Origin: CAYJAD01 sp964370305
Lineage (GTDB): Bacteria > Desulfobacterota > Desulfovibrionia > Desulfovibrionales > Desulfovibrionaceae
Direction: 5' to 3'
DNA: 28,601 bases
NCBI GenBank assembly: GCA_964370305.1
Contig: CAYJIU010000016.1
Coordinates: 1-28,601, forward strand
The notes below the pieces were generated by a model that ran no database searches, was not told the origin of the DNA, and worked only from the letters and a program-made list of their open reading frames with translations. A program made the translations under genes and the position numbers. How positions within the stretch are numbered: the stretch's first letter is position 1; the number at the start of each line of letters is the position of its first letter. This document shows positions 1 through 7,210 of this stretch, one piece after another.

Positions 1-60
1 AAGGCGGCGAAGCCGTTTGCGTTTGCGAAGTATGAGCAAGTACGCAAATCGAGAGCAACG
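1..60. repeat. Partial copy of a dispersed intergenic repeat
   Basis: Bases 24-37 (TGCGAAGTATGAGC) match 13513-13526 in the tandem repeat region at 13 of 14 positions. After a spacer of three bases here and two there, bases 41-51 (TACGCAAATCG) match 13529-13539 at 10 of 11 positions, in the same orientation. The upstream 23 bases (1-23) also align without gaps but weakly. The copy probably continues off the left edge. No reading frame with protein-like content is evident in it. The function is unknown; a REP-like or mobile-derived repeat is the simplest reading. Confidence 0.5.
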
Positions 61-164
61 CGGAAATGCCGAGCCGCGAAAAAACTTTACCGAACTTCAC
101 ACAGACGTATAAATTTACAAAATTAGAATGCCGTGTACCCCTCACACCGTACAAAAATTTAAAC

Positions 165-199
165 AGAAAAAGCCCTCAGAAAGTTTTCCTAAAGGCTTT
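165..199 (-). terminator. Intrinsic terminator of the rbo-rub operon
   Basis: Read on the minus strand, AAAGCC (199-194) pairs with GGCTTT (174-169). The stem extends inward through several more pairs, including G-T wobbles, around a short loop. A run of T residues follows (171-167). It lies about 50 bases after the rubredoxin stop codon and nothing else intervenes, so it most likely ends the rbo-rub transcript. A second small inverted repeat, ACCCCT/AGGGGT at 210-230, lies between the stop codon and this hairpin. Confidence 0.75.
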
Positions 200-248
200 A
201 TCAGCATACACCCCTAATCAAGTCAGGGGTTAATATATCTAACTCGTA

Positions 249-401
249 CTATGCCGGGCTAAATTGATCCTTACCAGCACCACATACTGGACACACCCAA
301 TCTTCTGGGAGTTTATCAAATTCAGTACCTGCTGGAGCATTGGGCTCATCACCTACTGCTGGATCATACTCATAACCACACAAATCACAAACGTATTTCA
401 T
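249..401 (-). CDS. rub: Rubredoxin
   Basis: This encodes a 50-residue rubredoxin, a small cytoplasmic one-iron electron carrier; the usual length is about 52. It begins MKYVCDLCGYEYDPAVG and has the two CxxCG motifs (Cys5/Cys8 and Cys37/Cys40) that hold the iron. The aromatic residues around the site (Tyr10, Trp35) and the acidic middle are also present. It starts 11 bases after the desulfoferrodoxin stop codon, behind an AAAGGA ribosome site that overlaps that stop, so the two genes form one operon. In Desulfovibrio this pair is the classic rbo-rub operon, in which rubredoxin passes electrons to the superoxide reductase. The reading frame was translated directly from the minus strand. Confidence 0.97.
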   Translation of the reverse strand: MKYVCDLCGYEYDPAVGDEPNAPAGTEFDKLPEDWVCPVCGAGKDQFSPA

Positions 402-412
402 AATAATTTCCT

Positions 413-787
413 TTAGGCCTTCCAAAGACCATGTAAGTTACAATATTCACGGACAGTTACACTGTCAGCCTTAACACAAAACTCCGCTTCGGGAGCATCA
501 TTGGGCTTTAAGAACTTAGTATAGCTAACGCCATCAGCAATAAGCTCTATCCATTCAACATAATGGCTATCTTCCATAGGATGAGCTACGCTACCTACAC
601 TTACTTTATATCCATTGTCAGTCTTTTCTACCACTGGCACATGCTTTTCTTTAGCACCATCAGTAGTGCCTTCGCGCATTAGCTTCATGGGCTGTCCACA
701 GCAAGAAAGCTCACCCTTGGCAGTACAAAGTGCTTCCACAATGCTGCCACACAACTCACATTTATAAATTTCTAAAAATTGAGGCAT
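413..787 (-). CDS. rbo: Desulfoferrodoxin (superoxide reductase, two-iron type)
   Basis: Desulfoferrodoxin reduces superoxide to hydrogen peroxide without releasing oxygen, a defence suited to anaerobes. With the start at 787 (MPQFLEIYKC) the protein has 124 residues. The N-terminal desulforedoxin domain has Cys10, Cys13, Cys29 and Cys30 for the FeS4 centre. The C-terminal domain has His49, His69, His75, Cys116 and His119 for the catalytic Fe(His4Cys) centre. Glu47 and Lys48 of the active-site loop are present as well, so it looks fully active. The frame is open to 865, but the extra 26 residues are unlike the family, and GGGGAAAAG sits just before the chosen ATG. It is cotranscribed with rubredoxin downstream. 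Confidence 0.97.
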   Translation of the reverse strand: MPQFLEIYKCELCGSIVEALCTAKGELSCCGQPMKLMREGTTDGAKEKHVPVVEKTDNGYKVSVGSVAHPMEDSHYVEWIELIADGVSYTKFLKPNDAPEAEFCVKADSVTVREYCNLHGLWKA

Positions 788-873
788 GTCTTTTCCCCAT
801 ACGTTAAAGTGAATAAATAATACTTGCACATCAAATACAAGCATGTGCATAATATCAACGGACATGCAATTCG

Positions 874-903
874 TCTATAAAAAAATTATTCTACCGAAAT
901 CAA
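874..903 (-). promoter_or_regulatory. Candidate promoter of rbo-rub
   Basis: On the minus strand TTGATT (903-898) is followed after 18 bases by TATAGA (879-874), a fair sigma-70-type pair. It would start transcription near 866 and leave a leader of about 80 bases before the desulfoferrodoxin ATG. The AT-rich flank at 905-935 could hold a regulator site, but I cannot assign one. Confidence 0.45.
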
Positions 904-922
904 CATAATAGTAATTATTTTA

Positions 923-1753
923 TCAATTATTTATCCCACTTTGCTTGCGCAATACTCCTATTACATTGGGTAAAGCAACACTAACACTGCCCATAAAAAT
1001 ATCTGATGGATGCCGCCCCCCCCAAAGGATATCTTCTTGCGTTGTGCGCAACACAAGACCGGCCTGCACCCCTCCTTCTACATACATCACTGCACGCACA
1101 TCCAAGGGCAAATCCAAAAGAGCAGAGGCAAATGTATGCGCCATGATGGGTTCACGACAATGCAAAAATAAAATATTACCAGCACCATCTTCAGCCACAG
1201 CAGCGATGGAATGTTTTTGCCCTCCGGCAGACCACAACACTTCACGCTTTGAATTTATTAAGCGATAATTTTGTATTACAATGTCATAATGCTCTAGCAT
1301 TGCTTCCCAGTCTGCTGTATCGCGATCAATCACTCGAGCTTGTGCTAAGCCCTGACTACGCGGCCTTGATAAAAAAAATGCCCCAAATTTCTTTGCTATG
1401 CGCTTATTATTGATATGCTCGCCCATGCGCATATAGCCAGTACTCGTTTTACCATCTGGCAAATACATACTGGCATTGATTGCCGCTACAAGATCATGAC
1501 TTTGAGCCCACTGCATAAGCGTTTGTGGTGCATCATTACCACTACTTATGGTAAGAAGCGGGAATTCAAACAAAGACGCATCAAAACGCAAGGCCACGAT
1601 ATGTATATTGACACCACTAGCAACACTAAAGCTTGCTTTATCAAGACCGGGTTCAATATTTTCCCATACTTGCTCAGCCCTAAGCCAAGTAGGTATGGAA
1701 AAAAGTAGCAAGAATACTACAGTAGCACACGAATATTTATATAGTTTAAACAT
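923..1753 (-). CDS. Secreted phosphodiester glycosidase family protein (NAGPA/DUF2233-like)
   Basis: This 276-residue protein has an N-terminal signal peptide (hydrophobic core about residues 9-22, likely cleavage after the Ala near 26) and one domain resembling the NAGPA/DUF2233 family. That family includes the lysosomal uncovering enzyme and bacterial phosphodiester glycosidases. Recognisable family features are the AINASMY motif (about 91-97), followed by a TSTGYMRMG segment, and the late YVEGGVQAGL stretch. The likely role is hydrolysis of a glycosyl phosphodiester in the periplasm or envelope; the substrate is unknown. An AAAGG ribosome site precedes the ATG at 1753. The gene diverges from metF and ends shortly upstream of the rbo promoter. 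The family call is from memory of motifs. Confidence 0.75.
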   Translation of the reverse strand: MFKLYKYSCATVVFLLLFSIPTWLRAEQVWENIEPGLDKASFSVASGVNIHIVALRFDASLFEFPLLTISSGNDAPQTLMQWAQSHDLVAAINASMYLPDGKTSTGYMRMGEHINNKRIAKKFGAFFLSRPRSQGLAQARVIDRDTADWEAMLEHYDIVIQNYRLINSKREVLWSAGGQKHSIAAVAEDGAGNILFLHCREPIMAHTFASALLDLPLDVRAVMYVEGGVQAGLVLRTTQEDILWGGRHPSDIFMGSVSVALPNVIGVLRKQSGINN

Positions 1754-1833
1754 GGCAAAACCTTTATGAAAGCATTATAAAACATAATCAACCATAACTC
1801 AATACCAACTCCAAACCACATTTACGTCCTTTG

Positions 1834-1861
1834 TTGACACGTGTGAGCATATCAGTATAGC
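1834..1861 (+). promoter_or_regulatory. Candidate sigma-70 promoter of metF
   Basis: TTGACA (1834-1839) is followed after 16 bases by TATAGC (1856-1861). The metF ATG lies about 32 bases downstream with GAGG at 1882-1885. The perfect -35 element and correct position make this a good candidate. Confidence 0.6.
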
Positions 1862-1893
1862 CTATAAAAATAAATCATAATGAGGTTTAAATA

Positions 1894-2769
1894 ATGAAGA
1901 TTGCCAAACTAATTGAAAACACTAAAAGACCTTTCTTTTCACTTGAGTTTTTCCCTCCAAAGGACGTGGCGCAATGGCCTAAGTTTTTTACTTGTGTTGA
2001 GCAATTACAAGATATTCAGCCATTATTTACATCGGTTACCTATGGGGCAGGCGGGTCTTCGCAAGATAACACCTTAGAAATAGCCATTCGTTTACAAAAA
2101 ATGGGCCTTGAACCTATGGCTCACCTAACTTGTGTGGGGTCTACCCCTGACCACATAAGCGATTTTTTAATGAAACTACGTACAGCTGGCATTGACAATA
2201 TTCTTGCTTTACGCGGCGACCCACCCAAGAATATTGAATTTGACTGGAATACAAGTGAATTTAAATATGCCGAGGACTTAGTACGCTATGTACGTAGAGT
2301 TGAACCGCATATGGGCATAGGGGTTGCCGGTTATCCCGCCCCACACCCTGAGTCACCTTCATTTGAATCTGACAGAGCCTACACTCTGGCAAAAGTTAAA
2401 GCTGGGGCCGAATTTGTTATAACTCAAGTTTTTTTTGATGTGCGCGAATACTTTGAACTTGTGGACAGCCTACGCAGAAATAATATTAACATTCCTGTAA
2501 TTCCAGGTATTTTACCCGTACAAAGCCTTGAGTCCATCAAAACTGTACTTGGCATGTGCGGTGCCAACATACCAGGCAAGCTTTTTTTACAGCTGGAACA
2601 AGCCCACATTGATGGTGGAGAGGATGCCGTACGCAAGGTAGGGCTTGATTTTGCGGTGCAGCAAATCCGGCAATTATTGGAAGGCGGAGCCCCCGGCATA
2701 CATTTATATACACTCAATAGGTCTGCCCTGTGCCTGCGTCTAGTTGAAGCTGTGAAAGATTATATTTAA
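1894..2769 (+). CDS. metF: Methylenetetrahydrofolate reductase
   Basis: MetF reduces 5,10-methylenetetrahydrofolate to 5-methyltetrahydrofolate with FAD, supplying the methyl group for methionine. In anaerobes it can also take part in the methyl branch of one-carbon metabolism. The 291-residue protein has the single TIM-barrel domain of bacterial enzymes. Near the N-terminus SLEFFPPK carries the catalytic Glu18; TSVTYGAGG follows, then NILALRGDPP around residues 102-111 at the FAD site, and FVITQVFFD further on. No C-terminal regulatory domain is present, as usual in bacteria. GAGG lies eight bases before the ATG. It is a single-gene unit with its own promoter, convergent with the transglycosylase gene. 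Confidence 0.95.
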   Translation: MKIAKLIENTKRPFFSLEFFPPKDVAQWPKFFTCVEQLQDIQPLFTSVTYGAGGSSQDNTLEIAIRLQKMGLEPMAHLTCVGSTPDHISDFLMKLRTAGIDNILALRGDPPKNIEFDWNTSEFKYAEDLVRYVRRVEPHMGIGVAGYPAPHPESPSFESDRAYTLAKVKAGAEFVITQVFFDVREYFELVDSLRRNNINIPVIPGILPVQSLESIKTVLGMCGANIPGKLFLQLEQAHIDGGEDAVRKVGLDFAVQQIRQLLEGGAPGIHLYTLNRSALCLRLVEAVKDYI

Positions 2770-2773
2770 CCAA

Positions 2774-2814
2774 TGCTGAAAAACGCATTGCTATGCACTT
2801 TTCAGCATCAACTA
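2774..2814 (+). repeat. Hairpin downstream of metF, related to other intergenic repeats
   Basis: TGCTGAAAA-ACGCAT (2774-2788) pairs with 2793-2807 over 15 bases with two imperfect positions and a four-base loop. It begins four bases after the metF stop, so it may stabilise or end the metF transcript, although no T run follows directly. CAGCATCAACTA (2803-2814) and TGCTGAAAA (2774-2782) both recur, in inverted orientation and the same relative order, at 13407-13441. The left arm is repeated at 5256-5270. Confidence 0.6.
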
Positions 2815-2820
2815 CTATAA

Positions 2821-2836
2821 TTTTTCACGTGAAACT
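2821..2836. promoter_or_regulatory. parS-like site (distal)
   Basis: TTTTTCACGTGAAACT matches the widely conserved bacterial parS consensus TGTTTCACGTGAAACA at 14 of 16 positions, with a perfect TCACGTGA core. It lies in the convergent intergenic stretch between metF and the transglycosylase gene, about 12 kb from parA. Such sites are bound by ParB in origin segregation. Binding here is inferred, not shown. Confidence 0.5.
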
Positions 2837-2837
2837 A

Positions 2838-2867
2838 AGCACTTAGACCATGCACGACCTAAGTGCT
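2838..2867. repeat. Inverted repeat between convergent genes
   Basis: AGCACTTAG (2838-2846) and CTAAGTGCT (2859-2867) are a perfect nine-base inverted repeat with a 12-base loop, between the ends of metF and the transglycosylase gene. Neither strand has a clear T run after it, so it is at best a weak bidirectional terminator. Confidence 0.45.
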
Positions 2868-2921
2868 AAAAACATTTATTATTTTAGCGCATTACATACA
2901 ACAACGAGTGATAATAAAGAC

Positions 2922-3626
2922 TTATAGTTGCTCTTCAATATATATACGAGCATTGAAGTAACGAGTTAAAATATCACGAGCATAAGTCTTATGCTCACCG
3001 CCTACGTAAGCCTGCATAGCTCTAAAAATATTACGCTCGTATCTATCAAAATATTCGCGCAAAATCTCCACTCCTATGCGAATACCTGTATCAATATCAT
3101 GTAAATCATTTTCTGTTTTGTTTATGCGATCTAACTTTTCTTTGTGATAGGTATAAATAACTTGCATGGGGCCTCTGGCGTTGGCCGAAGATATGGTAGA
3201 AGCATCAAAAAAGCTCTCACGCCAGATAATACTTAAAACCAAAAGAGGGGGCATGGAATAGTGGGCAGACCACTTTGCCACAGAGTCAAGGTAGATTTGC
3301 TCAACATCAGGCTCCAATTTAACCTTGGGGAATACCTGATTAAACACCTCTTTTAATTCATAAATAGCTAAAACATACTCTCTAGAATTAAGTGTTTTTT
3401 CAAGAGTGCTAGCAAAGGTCTTTTCCACATCCTGCAAATGGGCATATTCCTTTTTAGACACAACAACACTATCCACTGGCAAAGCAAATTGCTTTTGAGC
3501 ATAGGAGTAAGCACCATAGCCACTACCCACAGCTAATAAAATAGTCAATAAATATGGGAATATAGATTTTTTATCAAGGTTAAAGCTAACCAGCTTTCCG
3601 TCTTTTATGGCATAATATTGCTTCAT
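2922..3626 (-). CDS. Membrane-anchored lytic transglycosylase (SLT domain)
   Basis: With the ATG at 3626, preceded by AGGAAG, the protein has 234 residues. Upstream in-frame codons to 3662 lack a ribosome site. A short cytoplasmic N-terminus is followed by one transmembrane helix (about 22-41) and a periplasmic linker likely to be helical. The C-terminal soluble lytic transglycosylase domain has the catalytic Glu137 in IIWRESFFD and the ARGPMQV motif. It would cleave the MurNAc-GlcNAc bond of peptidoglycan to form 1,6-anhydro products. The late YVGGEHKTYA segment stands where family members have AYN-G. It is probably the last gene of a minus-strand trio, 45 bases after the EamA gene. Confidence 0.85.
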   Translation of the reverse strand: MKQYYAIKDGKLVSFNLDKKSIFPYLLTILLAVGSGYGAYSYAQKQFALPVDSVVVSKKEYAHLQDVEKTFASTLEKTLNSREYVLAIYELKEVFNQVFPKVKLEPDVEQIYLDSVAKWSAHYSMPPLLVLSIIWRESFFDASTISSANARGPMQVIYTYHKEKLDRINKTENDLHDIDTGIRIGVEILREYFDRYERNIFRAMQAYVGGEHKTYARDILTRYFNARIYIEEQL

Positions 3627-3671
3627 GGGAACTTCCTTAATACTCTTCCTAACGGCAAGCAAGAAAAATTT

Positions 3672-4583
3672 TTAAGGTTTTGCAGGTAATTTTGCGATAT
3701 TTTTTTGAATAATTGCTAGGGCAATGCCTATAACCATTAGCCCCCCACCAATAATATGTACTCTTGTTACTTCTTCACCCAAAATAAGTACACCCTCCAA
3801 GGCTGTGAAAAGAGGTATGGTATAATAAACCATACCTGCAGCCACAGGGCCAAGTGCATCAATGGCTTTTGTCCATAAGGCGTAAGCTATAAAGGAACAA
3901 CCAACGCCAGCATAAAGCACGGCCATCCAAATGGACATATCCCAAGTAGGGCTTGGCACATAATGCATCTCTAGTAAAAGCATGGGCAGTGCCAATAACA
4001 GCCCAAAGCCAAAGGTACTTAAGTGAAAGCCGGTCGAGCTTAAATCCTTGGGCCTGTACCTAGTGAAAAACGAATATAAGCCAAAGCACATTACTCCGCC
4101 AATACTCCACAAGTCGCCCATGGAGAAATTAACCCCCACAATATTGCTCCACTTACCTCGTGAAACAAGCACACCCAAACCCACGAGTATAAACACAAGC
4201 CCCAAAAGACGACGTGGGGTTATGGGTTCGGCACAAAAAATACGTGAAAGTAATATAATTACTATGGGTGCTGTGGGCACAAAAAGCACCATGTTAATAC
4301 TACTTGTGCTTTGTCCGGCCTTATAGACAAGGGCATTGAGTGAGGTAACACCAATAAAACCAAGCAACATCAAGTATGGAAAATTGCCCTTAATCACTGG
4401 CCAATCATCACGAAAACTACGCACGGCCAGGGGAGCTATGCAAATAAATGCCACCACCCACCGCCAAAAATTAAGCTGGATTGGCGGAATAGACATGGCC
4501 ATAGCTCGTGCCAGTACAAAGTTACCAGCCCAAAGCATCACAGCCAAAAATGCTGCAGTATACCCTATTGCTTTAGTGTTCAT
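3672..4583 (-). CDS. EamA/DMT-family transporter
   Basis: This 303-residue integral membrane protein has about ten hydrophobic segments in two repeated halves, as in the EamA (drug/metabolite transporter) family of inner-membrane exporters. The first half starts with AFLAVMLWAGNFVLARA and the second with DLWSIGGVMCFGLYSFFTRY. The family-typical ends ILGEEVTRVHIIGGGLMVIGIA and the short polar C-terminus are present. The substrate cannot be told from sequence; relatives export amino acids, metabolites or drugs. The ribosome site before the ATG is weak (GAAG). It lies 35 bases after the lipoprotein gene and 45 before the transglycosylase gene, all on the same strand, so an operon is likely. Confidence 0.88.
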   Translation of the reverse strand: MNTKAIGYTAAFLAVMLWAGNFVLARAMAMSIPPIQLNFWRWVVAFICIAPLAVRSFRDDWPVIKGNFPYLMLLGFIGVTSLNALVYKAGQSTSSINMVLFVPTAPIVIILLSRIFCAEPITPRRLLGLVFILVGLGVLVSRGKWSNIVGVNFSMGDLWSIGGVMCFGLYSFFTRYRPKDLSSTGFHLSTFGFGLLLALPMLLLEMHYVPSPTWDMSIWMAVLYAGVGCSFIAYALWTKAIDALGPVAAGMVYYTIPLFTALEGVLILGEEVTRVHIIGGGLMVIGIALAIIQKNIAKLPAKP

Positions 4584-4618
4584 TAAGTTTACTTCAACAT
4601 CGCTTGATTATACAAATA

Positions 4619-5206
4619 TTACTTGCACTGCCCTTGCTCTTGCACAAATTGAAGGCCATAGCACTGGCCCTGCTTACAGGCAACATCAAGTGAAGAGCAA
4701 GCCATGCTCATGTCCTTTTCAGAAAAAGAAATCAGACCTTGTACCATGGTTGCAAGGGGTATATTTTTCTGCTTAAGCATAGCATATTCTGTATCGCGCA
4801 TAGCTCCACGCAACTTACCCCCACGCCAAAGCACAAAGGCGCGCAAGGCATAAAGCTCTGCCTCGGGTTTGGCCTGTATGGCCTTGGTCATATCATCAAA
4901 GGCTTCATCCTTGCGCCCCAATTGACTTAAAGCCAGACTACGAAACACTAAAAGTGCCGTAGTATCATCTTGCTCTGCCTCTGCATTGGCAAGGCGTTCA
5001 TCTACGTCCGACAAAGCTTGTTCAGGGTTGGACAAAGCTAAAACATCACCATAGCTTGCGGCAAACTCAAGCTCAGGGTGCTCTAAAATACTTGACCTTG
5101 CTACACTTAATTGAACCATCGAATCAGATTGAGAATCATCTTGCTTAGATGCACAGGCACAAAGCAACAGCGTTAAGACCACGAACAATATACCTCTAAA
5201 TTTCAT
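4619..5206 (-). CDS. Lipoprotein with TPR-like repeats
   Basis: This 195-residue protein starts with a lipoprotein signal (MKFRGILFVVLTLLLCAC); Cys18 is the probable lipidated residue. A linker rich in Asp, Gln and Ser follows, then helical repeats of TPR type (about residues 80-150, with ALSQLGRKDEAFDDMTKAIQAKPEA the clearest unit). The Cys-rich C-terminal tail has four cysteines (two CxxxxxxC spacings), which may form disulfides. It is probably a periplasm-facing membrane lipoprotein that acts as an assembly scaffold; the specific role is unknown. GAGGTAAGGAT precedes the ATG. It heads the trio with the EamA transporter and the transglycosylase. Confidence 0.8.
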   Translation of the reverse strand: MKFRGILFVVLTLLLCACASKQDDSQSDSMVQLSVARSSILEHPELEFAASYGDVLALSNPEQALSDVDERLANAEAEQDDTTALLVFRSLALSQLGRKDEAFDDMTKAIQAKPEAELYALRAFVLWRGGKLRGAMRDTEYAMLKQKNIPLATMVQGLISFSEKDMSMACSSLDVACKQGQCYGLQFVQEQGQCK

Positions 5207-5255
5207 ATCCTTACCTCTTATTTGAAAAAATTATGCAGAGCTCTCAATGAATTAA

Positions 5256-5286
5256 TGCTGAAAAACGCATCTTCATGCGCTTTTCA
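5256..5286. repeat. Second copy of the TGCTGAAAA hairpin
   Basis: TGCTGAAAAACGCAT (5256-5270) is identical to the left arm of the hairpin after metF. TGAAAAACGCAT (5259-5270) pairs with 5275-5286 at 11 of 12 positions around a CTTC loop. It lies in the divergent gap between the TPR lipoprotein gene and the small unknown gene at 5397. It is not followed by a gene end, so a role as terminator is unlikely; it is better seen as a repeat. Confidence 0.55.
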
Positions 5287-5323
5287 AAAAAGAACCTTGC
5301 CTCTCTAAACAATTAGAAGACCC

Positions 5324-5352
5324 TTGACAAACGTAAAATCTATATTTATAAA
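5324..5352 (+). promoter_or_regulatory. Near-consensus sigma-70 promoter
   Basis: TTGACA (5324-5329), a 17-base spacer and TATAAA (5347-5352) form one of the best promoter matches in the window. It would start near 5360 and drive the gene at 5397, which has AGGAG just before its ATG. Confidence 0.65.
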
Positions 5353-5396
5353 TTTTTATCAGCATTATAATATAGTTATTCTTATTAGGAGTCCAT

Positions 5397-5807
5397 ATGT
5401 TATTTGAAACACACATTCCAATCATTGAGCAGTACCATCAACTACTGGAAAGCTCAAAACCAAGTAGCCTTGTACAGATATATGTACTTAGCATATTAGA
5501 ACAAATCAAAGACAATCCCAATTCCTTCAACCTTGCAATTTGTAAAGACACACCATTTTTTAGTGAGTTTTTAGCTACCATACAAAGGGCATCTGTACAT
5601 GAAGAAGATTGTTTCGCACTGTTAGAGTGTCTTATTATTTTTTGTCGGGAAAAACAATTGCGCTTAGGCTCAAAGGATGACATGCCCTTAGTCGAAAGAA
5701 ATATATTAACTTTTTATGAAGAAAGTGAGCTATGGCACATAAACGACGGCACTCTTTTAAATGAGTGGTACTGGCATCATCTACCAAAATCGTGCACAAA
5801 TGATTAA
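5397..5807 (+). CDS. Hypothetical protein, 136 residues
   Basis: I do not recognise this protein. It is cytoplasmic in appearance, with no signal peptide or membrane segment, probably mostly helical and mildly acidic. It has three scattered cysteines in the middle (NLAICKD, HEEDCFALLECLIIFC region) and an aromatic C-terminus (ELWHINDGTLLNEWYWHHLPK). Support for a real gene: a near-consensus promoter at 5324-5352, an AGGAG ribosome site seven bases before the ATG, and a frame that runs to within 11 bases of the convergent WbaP-like gene. It could be a lineage-restricted regulator or small enzyme, but nothing in the sequence decides this. Confidence 0.75.
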   Translation: MLFETHIPIIEQYHQLLESSKPSSLVQIYVLSILEQIKDNPNSFNLAICKDTPFFSEFLATIQRASVHEEDCFALLECLIIFCREKQLRLGSKDDMPLVERNILTFYEESELWHINDGTLLNEWYWHHLPKSCTND

Positions 5808-5818
5808 CTATAATAAAG

Positions 5819-7210
5819 CTAATAGGCCCCGTGTCCGCGTAAAACCACCGGTATAGTACGGGCCATAATCCATAAGTCCATCCACAACGACCAGTTGGTG
5901 ACATAGTAATTTACGTACCATACCCGCTGTTCGTAAGTTGTAAGGTTGCGACCAGATATTTGCCACAAACCAGTTATACCGGGCTTTACTTCAGTATAAT
6001 TTAAAAATACCTCGCCATAGCTTTGCATTTCCTCTTCCAAAATAGGACGCGGGCCCACGAGGCTCATATTACCTTGTATAACATTAATAATCTGTGGCAA
6101 TTCATCAAGGCTTGTTTTACGCAAAAATCGCCCCACCGTAGTGATGCGAGGATCATCAACTAATTTAAGATTTGCATCCCACTCTTTACGGGCTTCTGGA
6201 TTGTCATTGAGATATTTTTGCAAAACTGCATCGGCATTGGGTACCATGGTACGAAATTTATAAACGCGTATTTTTTTACCGCCTTGCCCCCAACGATCTT
6301 GAGTATAAATGGCACTGCTGCCTGTGCTTATGCGAACCCAAAGAATAATCACACCTGCAAGCGGAACCACCACGACCAAGGATAACAATGAAAACAAAAT
6401 ATCAATGCACCTTTTAATGCATAAACGTCTAGCATCAGTAAGATTTTGACGCACCAAAAATCCCATAGACGTACCAAGCACACGCGGGGCTAGCCAAAAC
6501 TTTTTTTTCTTTACTTTATCACATGGAATAAACAACACATTACTGCAAAAACGCGTTATTTTTTCAAAAATTTCGGAATTTTCCGCCACCTCACCATCTG
6601 ATCCGCACCAAATAAAAATCGGATTAACATATGTATTTTGTATATTTACAATCTTTTGCTGCCAATTTTTATCGTGAGTATCAATATTTAAATAAGCCAC
6701 AGGCCTAAGTCCACGCTCCGGGTAGTTAACCAGCTCCTGCCACAATTCACTGCAACCCTCTTCATCTTGCAAAAATATTGTGGGGCATCCCCACCAGGCT
6801 TTACGGCAAAGCCGTCTGCGCATAACCCCACGCACCATGGGTACGGCAAAGATGCTTCCTATCCACGCAAGCAAAAGCACAGCCCTAGAAACCCCAACAC
6901 TAGATTGAGTCATAAAAAGAAACAACAGTACAACAAGATAGGTCAAAGAAACCATCAGAAAAATGTGCTTGACCTCACGATGTGGGGGCGGCATAGGGAT
7001 CTGACAAGCACCAAACAATATGCTAAATATGGGCGCGCACCACAAAATTGAACTCATGGTGACATAAAGCGAGAGTGTTATATCACCCCAAACAAGGCGC
7101 AGAGCAACAACCAGCAATAACATAAGCTGCATGGTTAATACATCACCAAGCAACATCATAAATTGTGCTGGGCGCAAAATAATATATTTCGTAAACTTAT
7201 TTTCCCACAC
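5819..7210 (-). CDS. WbaP-like undecaprenyl-phosphate sugar phosphotransferase
   Basis: This polyprenyl glycosylphosphotransferase moves a sugar-1-phosphate from a nucleotide sugar to undecaprenyl phosphate, the first step of O-antigen, capsule or exopolysaccharide assembly. The N-terminal half has about four membrane helices and a soluble domain. The C-terminal transferase domain starts with a membrane segment (IDILFSLLSLVVVV) and has VYKFRTM, TSLDELPQ, GNMSLVGPRP and PGITGLWQISGR. All key motifs are intact, and the last residues RGHGAY are typical of the WbaP subgroup. I chose the GTG at 7210, which has GAAGG ten bases upstream. The frame is open to a TTG at 7270 with no ribosome site, so the start is uncertain. 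No other polysaccharide genes are nearby. Confidence 0.88.
   Translation of the reverse strand: MWENKFTKYIILRPAQFMMLLGDVLTMQLMLLLVVALRLVWGDITLSLYVTMSSILWCAPIFSILFGACQIPMPPPHREVKHIFLMVSLTYLVVLLFLFMTQSSVGVSRAVLLLAWIGSIFAVPMVRGVMRRRLCRKAWWGCPTIFLQDEEGCSELWQELVNYPERGLRPVAYLNIDTHDKNWQQKIVNIQNTYVNPIFIWCGSDGEVAENSEIFEKITRFCSNVLFIPCDKVKKKKFWLAPRVLGTSMGFLVRQNLTDARRLCIKRCIDILFSLLSLVVVVPLAGVIILWVRISTGSSAIYTQDRWGQGGKKIRVYKFRTMVPNADAVLQKYLNDNPEARKEWDANLKLVDDPRITTVGRFLRKTSLDELPQIINVIQGNMSLVGPRPILEEEMQSYGEVFLNYTEVKPGITGLWQISGRNLTTYEQRVWYVNYYVTNWSLWMDLWIMARTIPVVLRGHGAY

Noticed and set aside
945..1268. 107-codon plus-strand frame opposite the phosphodiester-glycosidase-like gene
   Set aside because: It is a shadow of the minus-strand gene, with no ribosome site and low-complexity content.
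1831..1848. TGACACGTGTGA as a further parS-like site before metF
   Set aside because: The core is ACACGTGT instead of TCACGTGA and the outer arms do not fit; it overlaps the -35 element of metF and is better read as promoter sequence.
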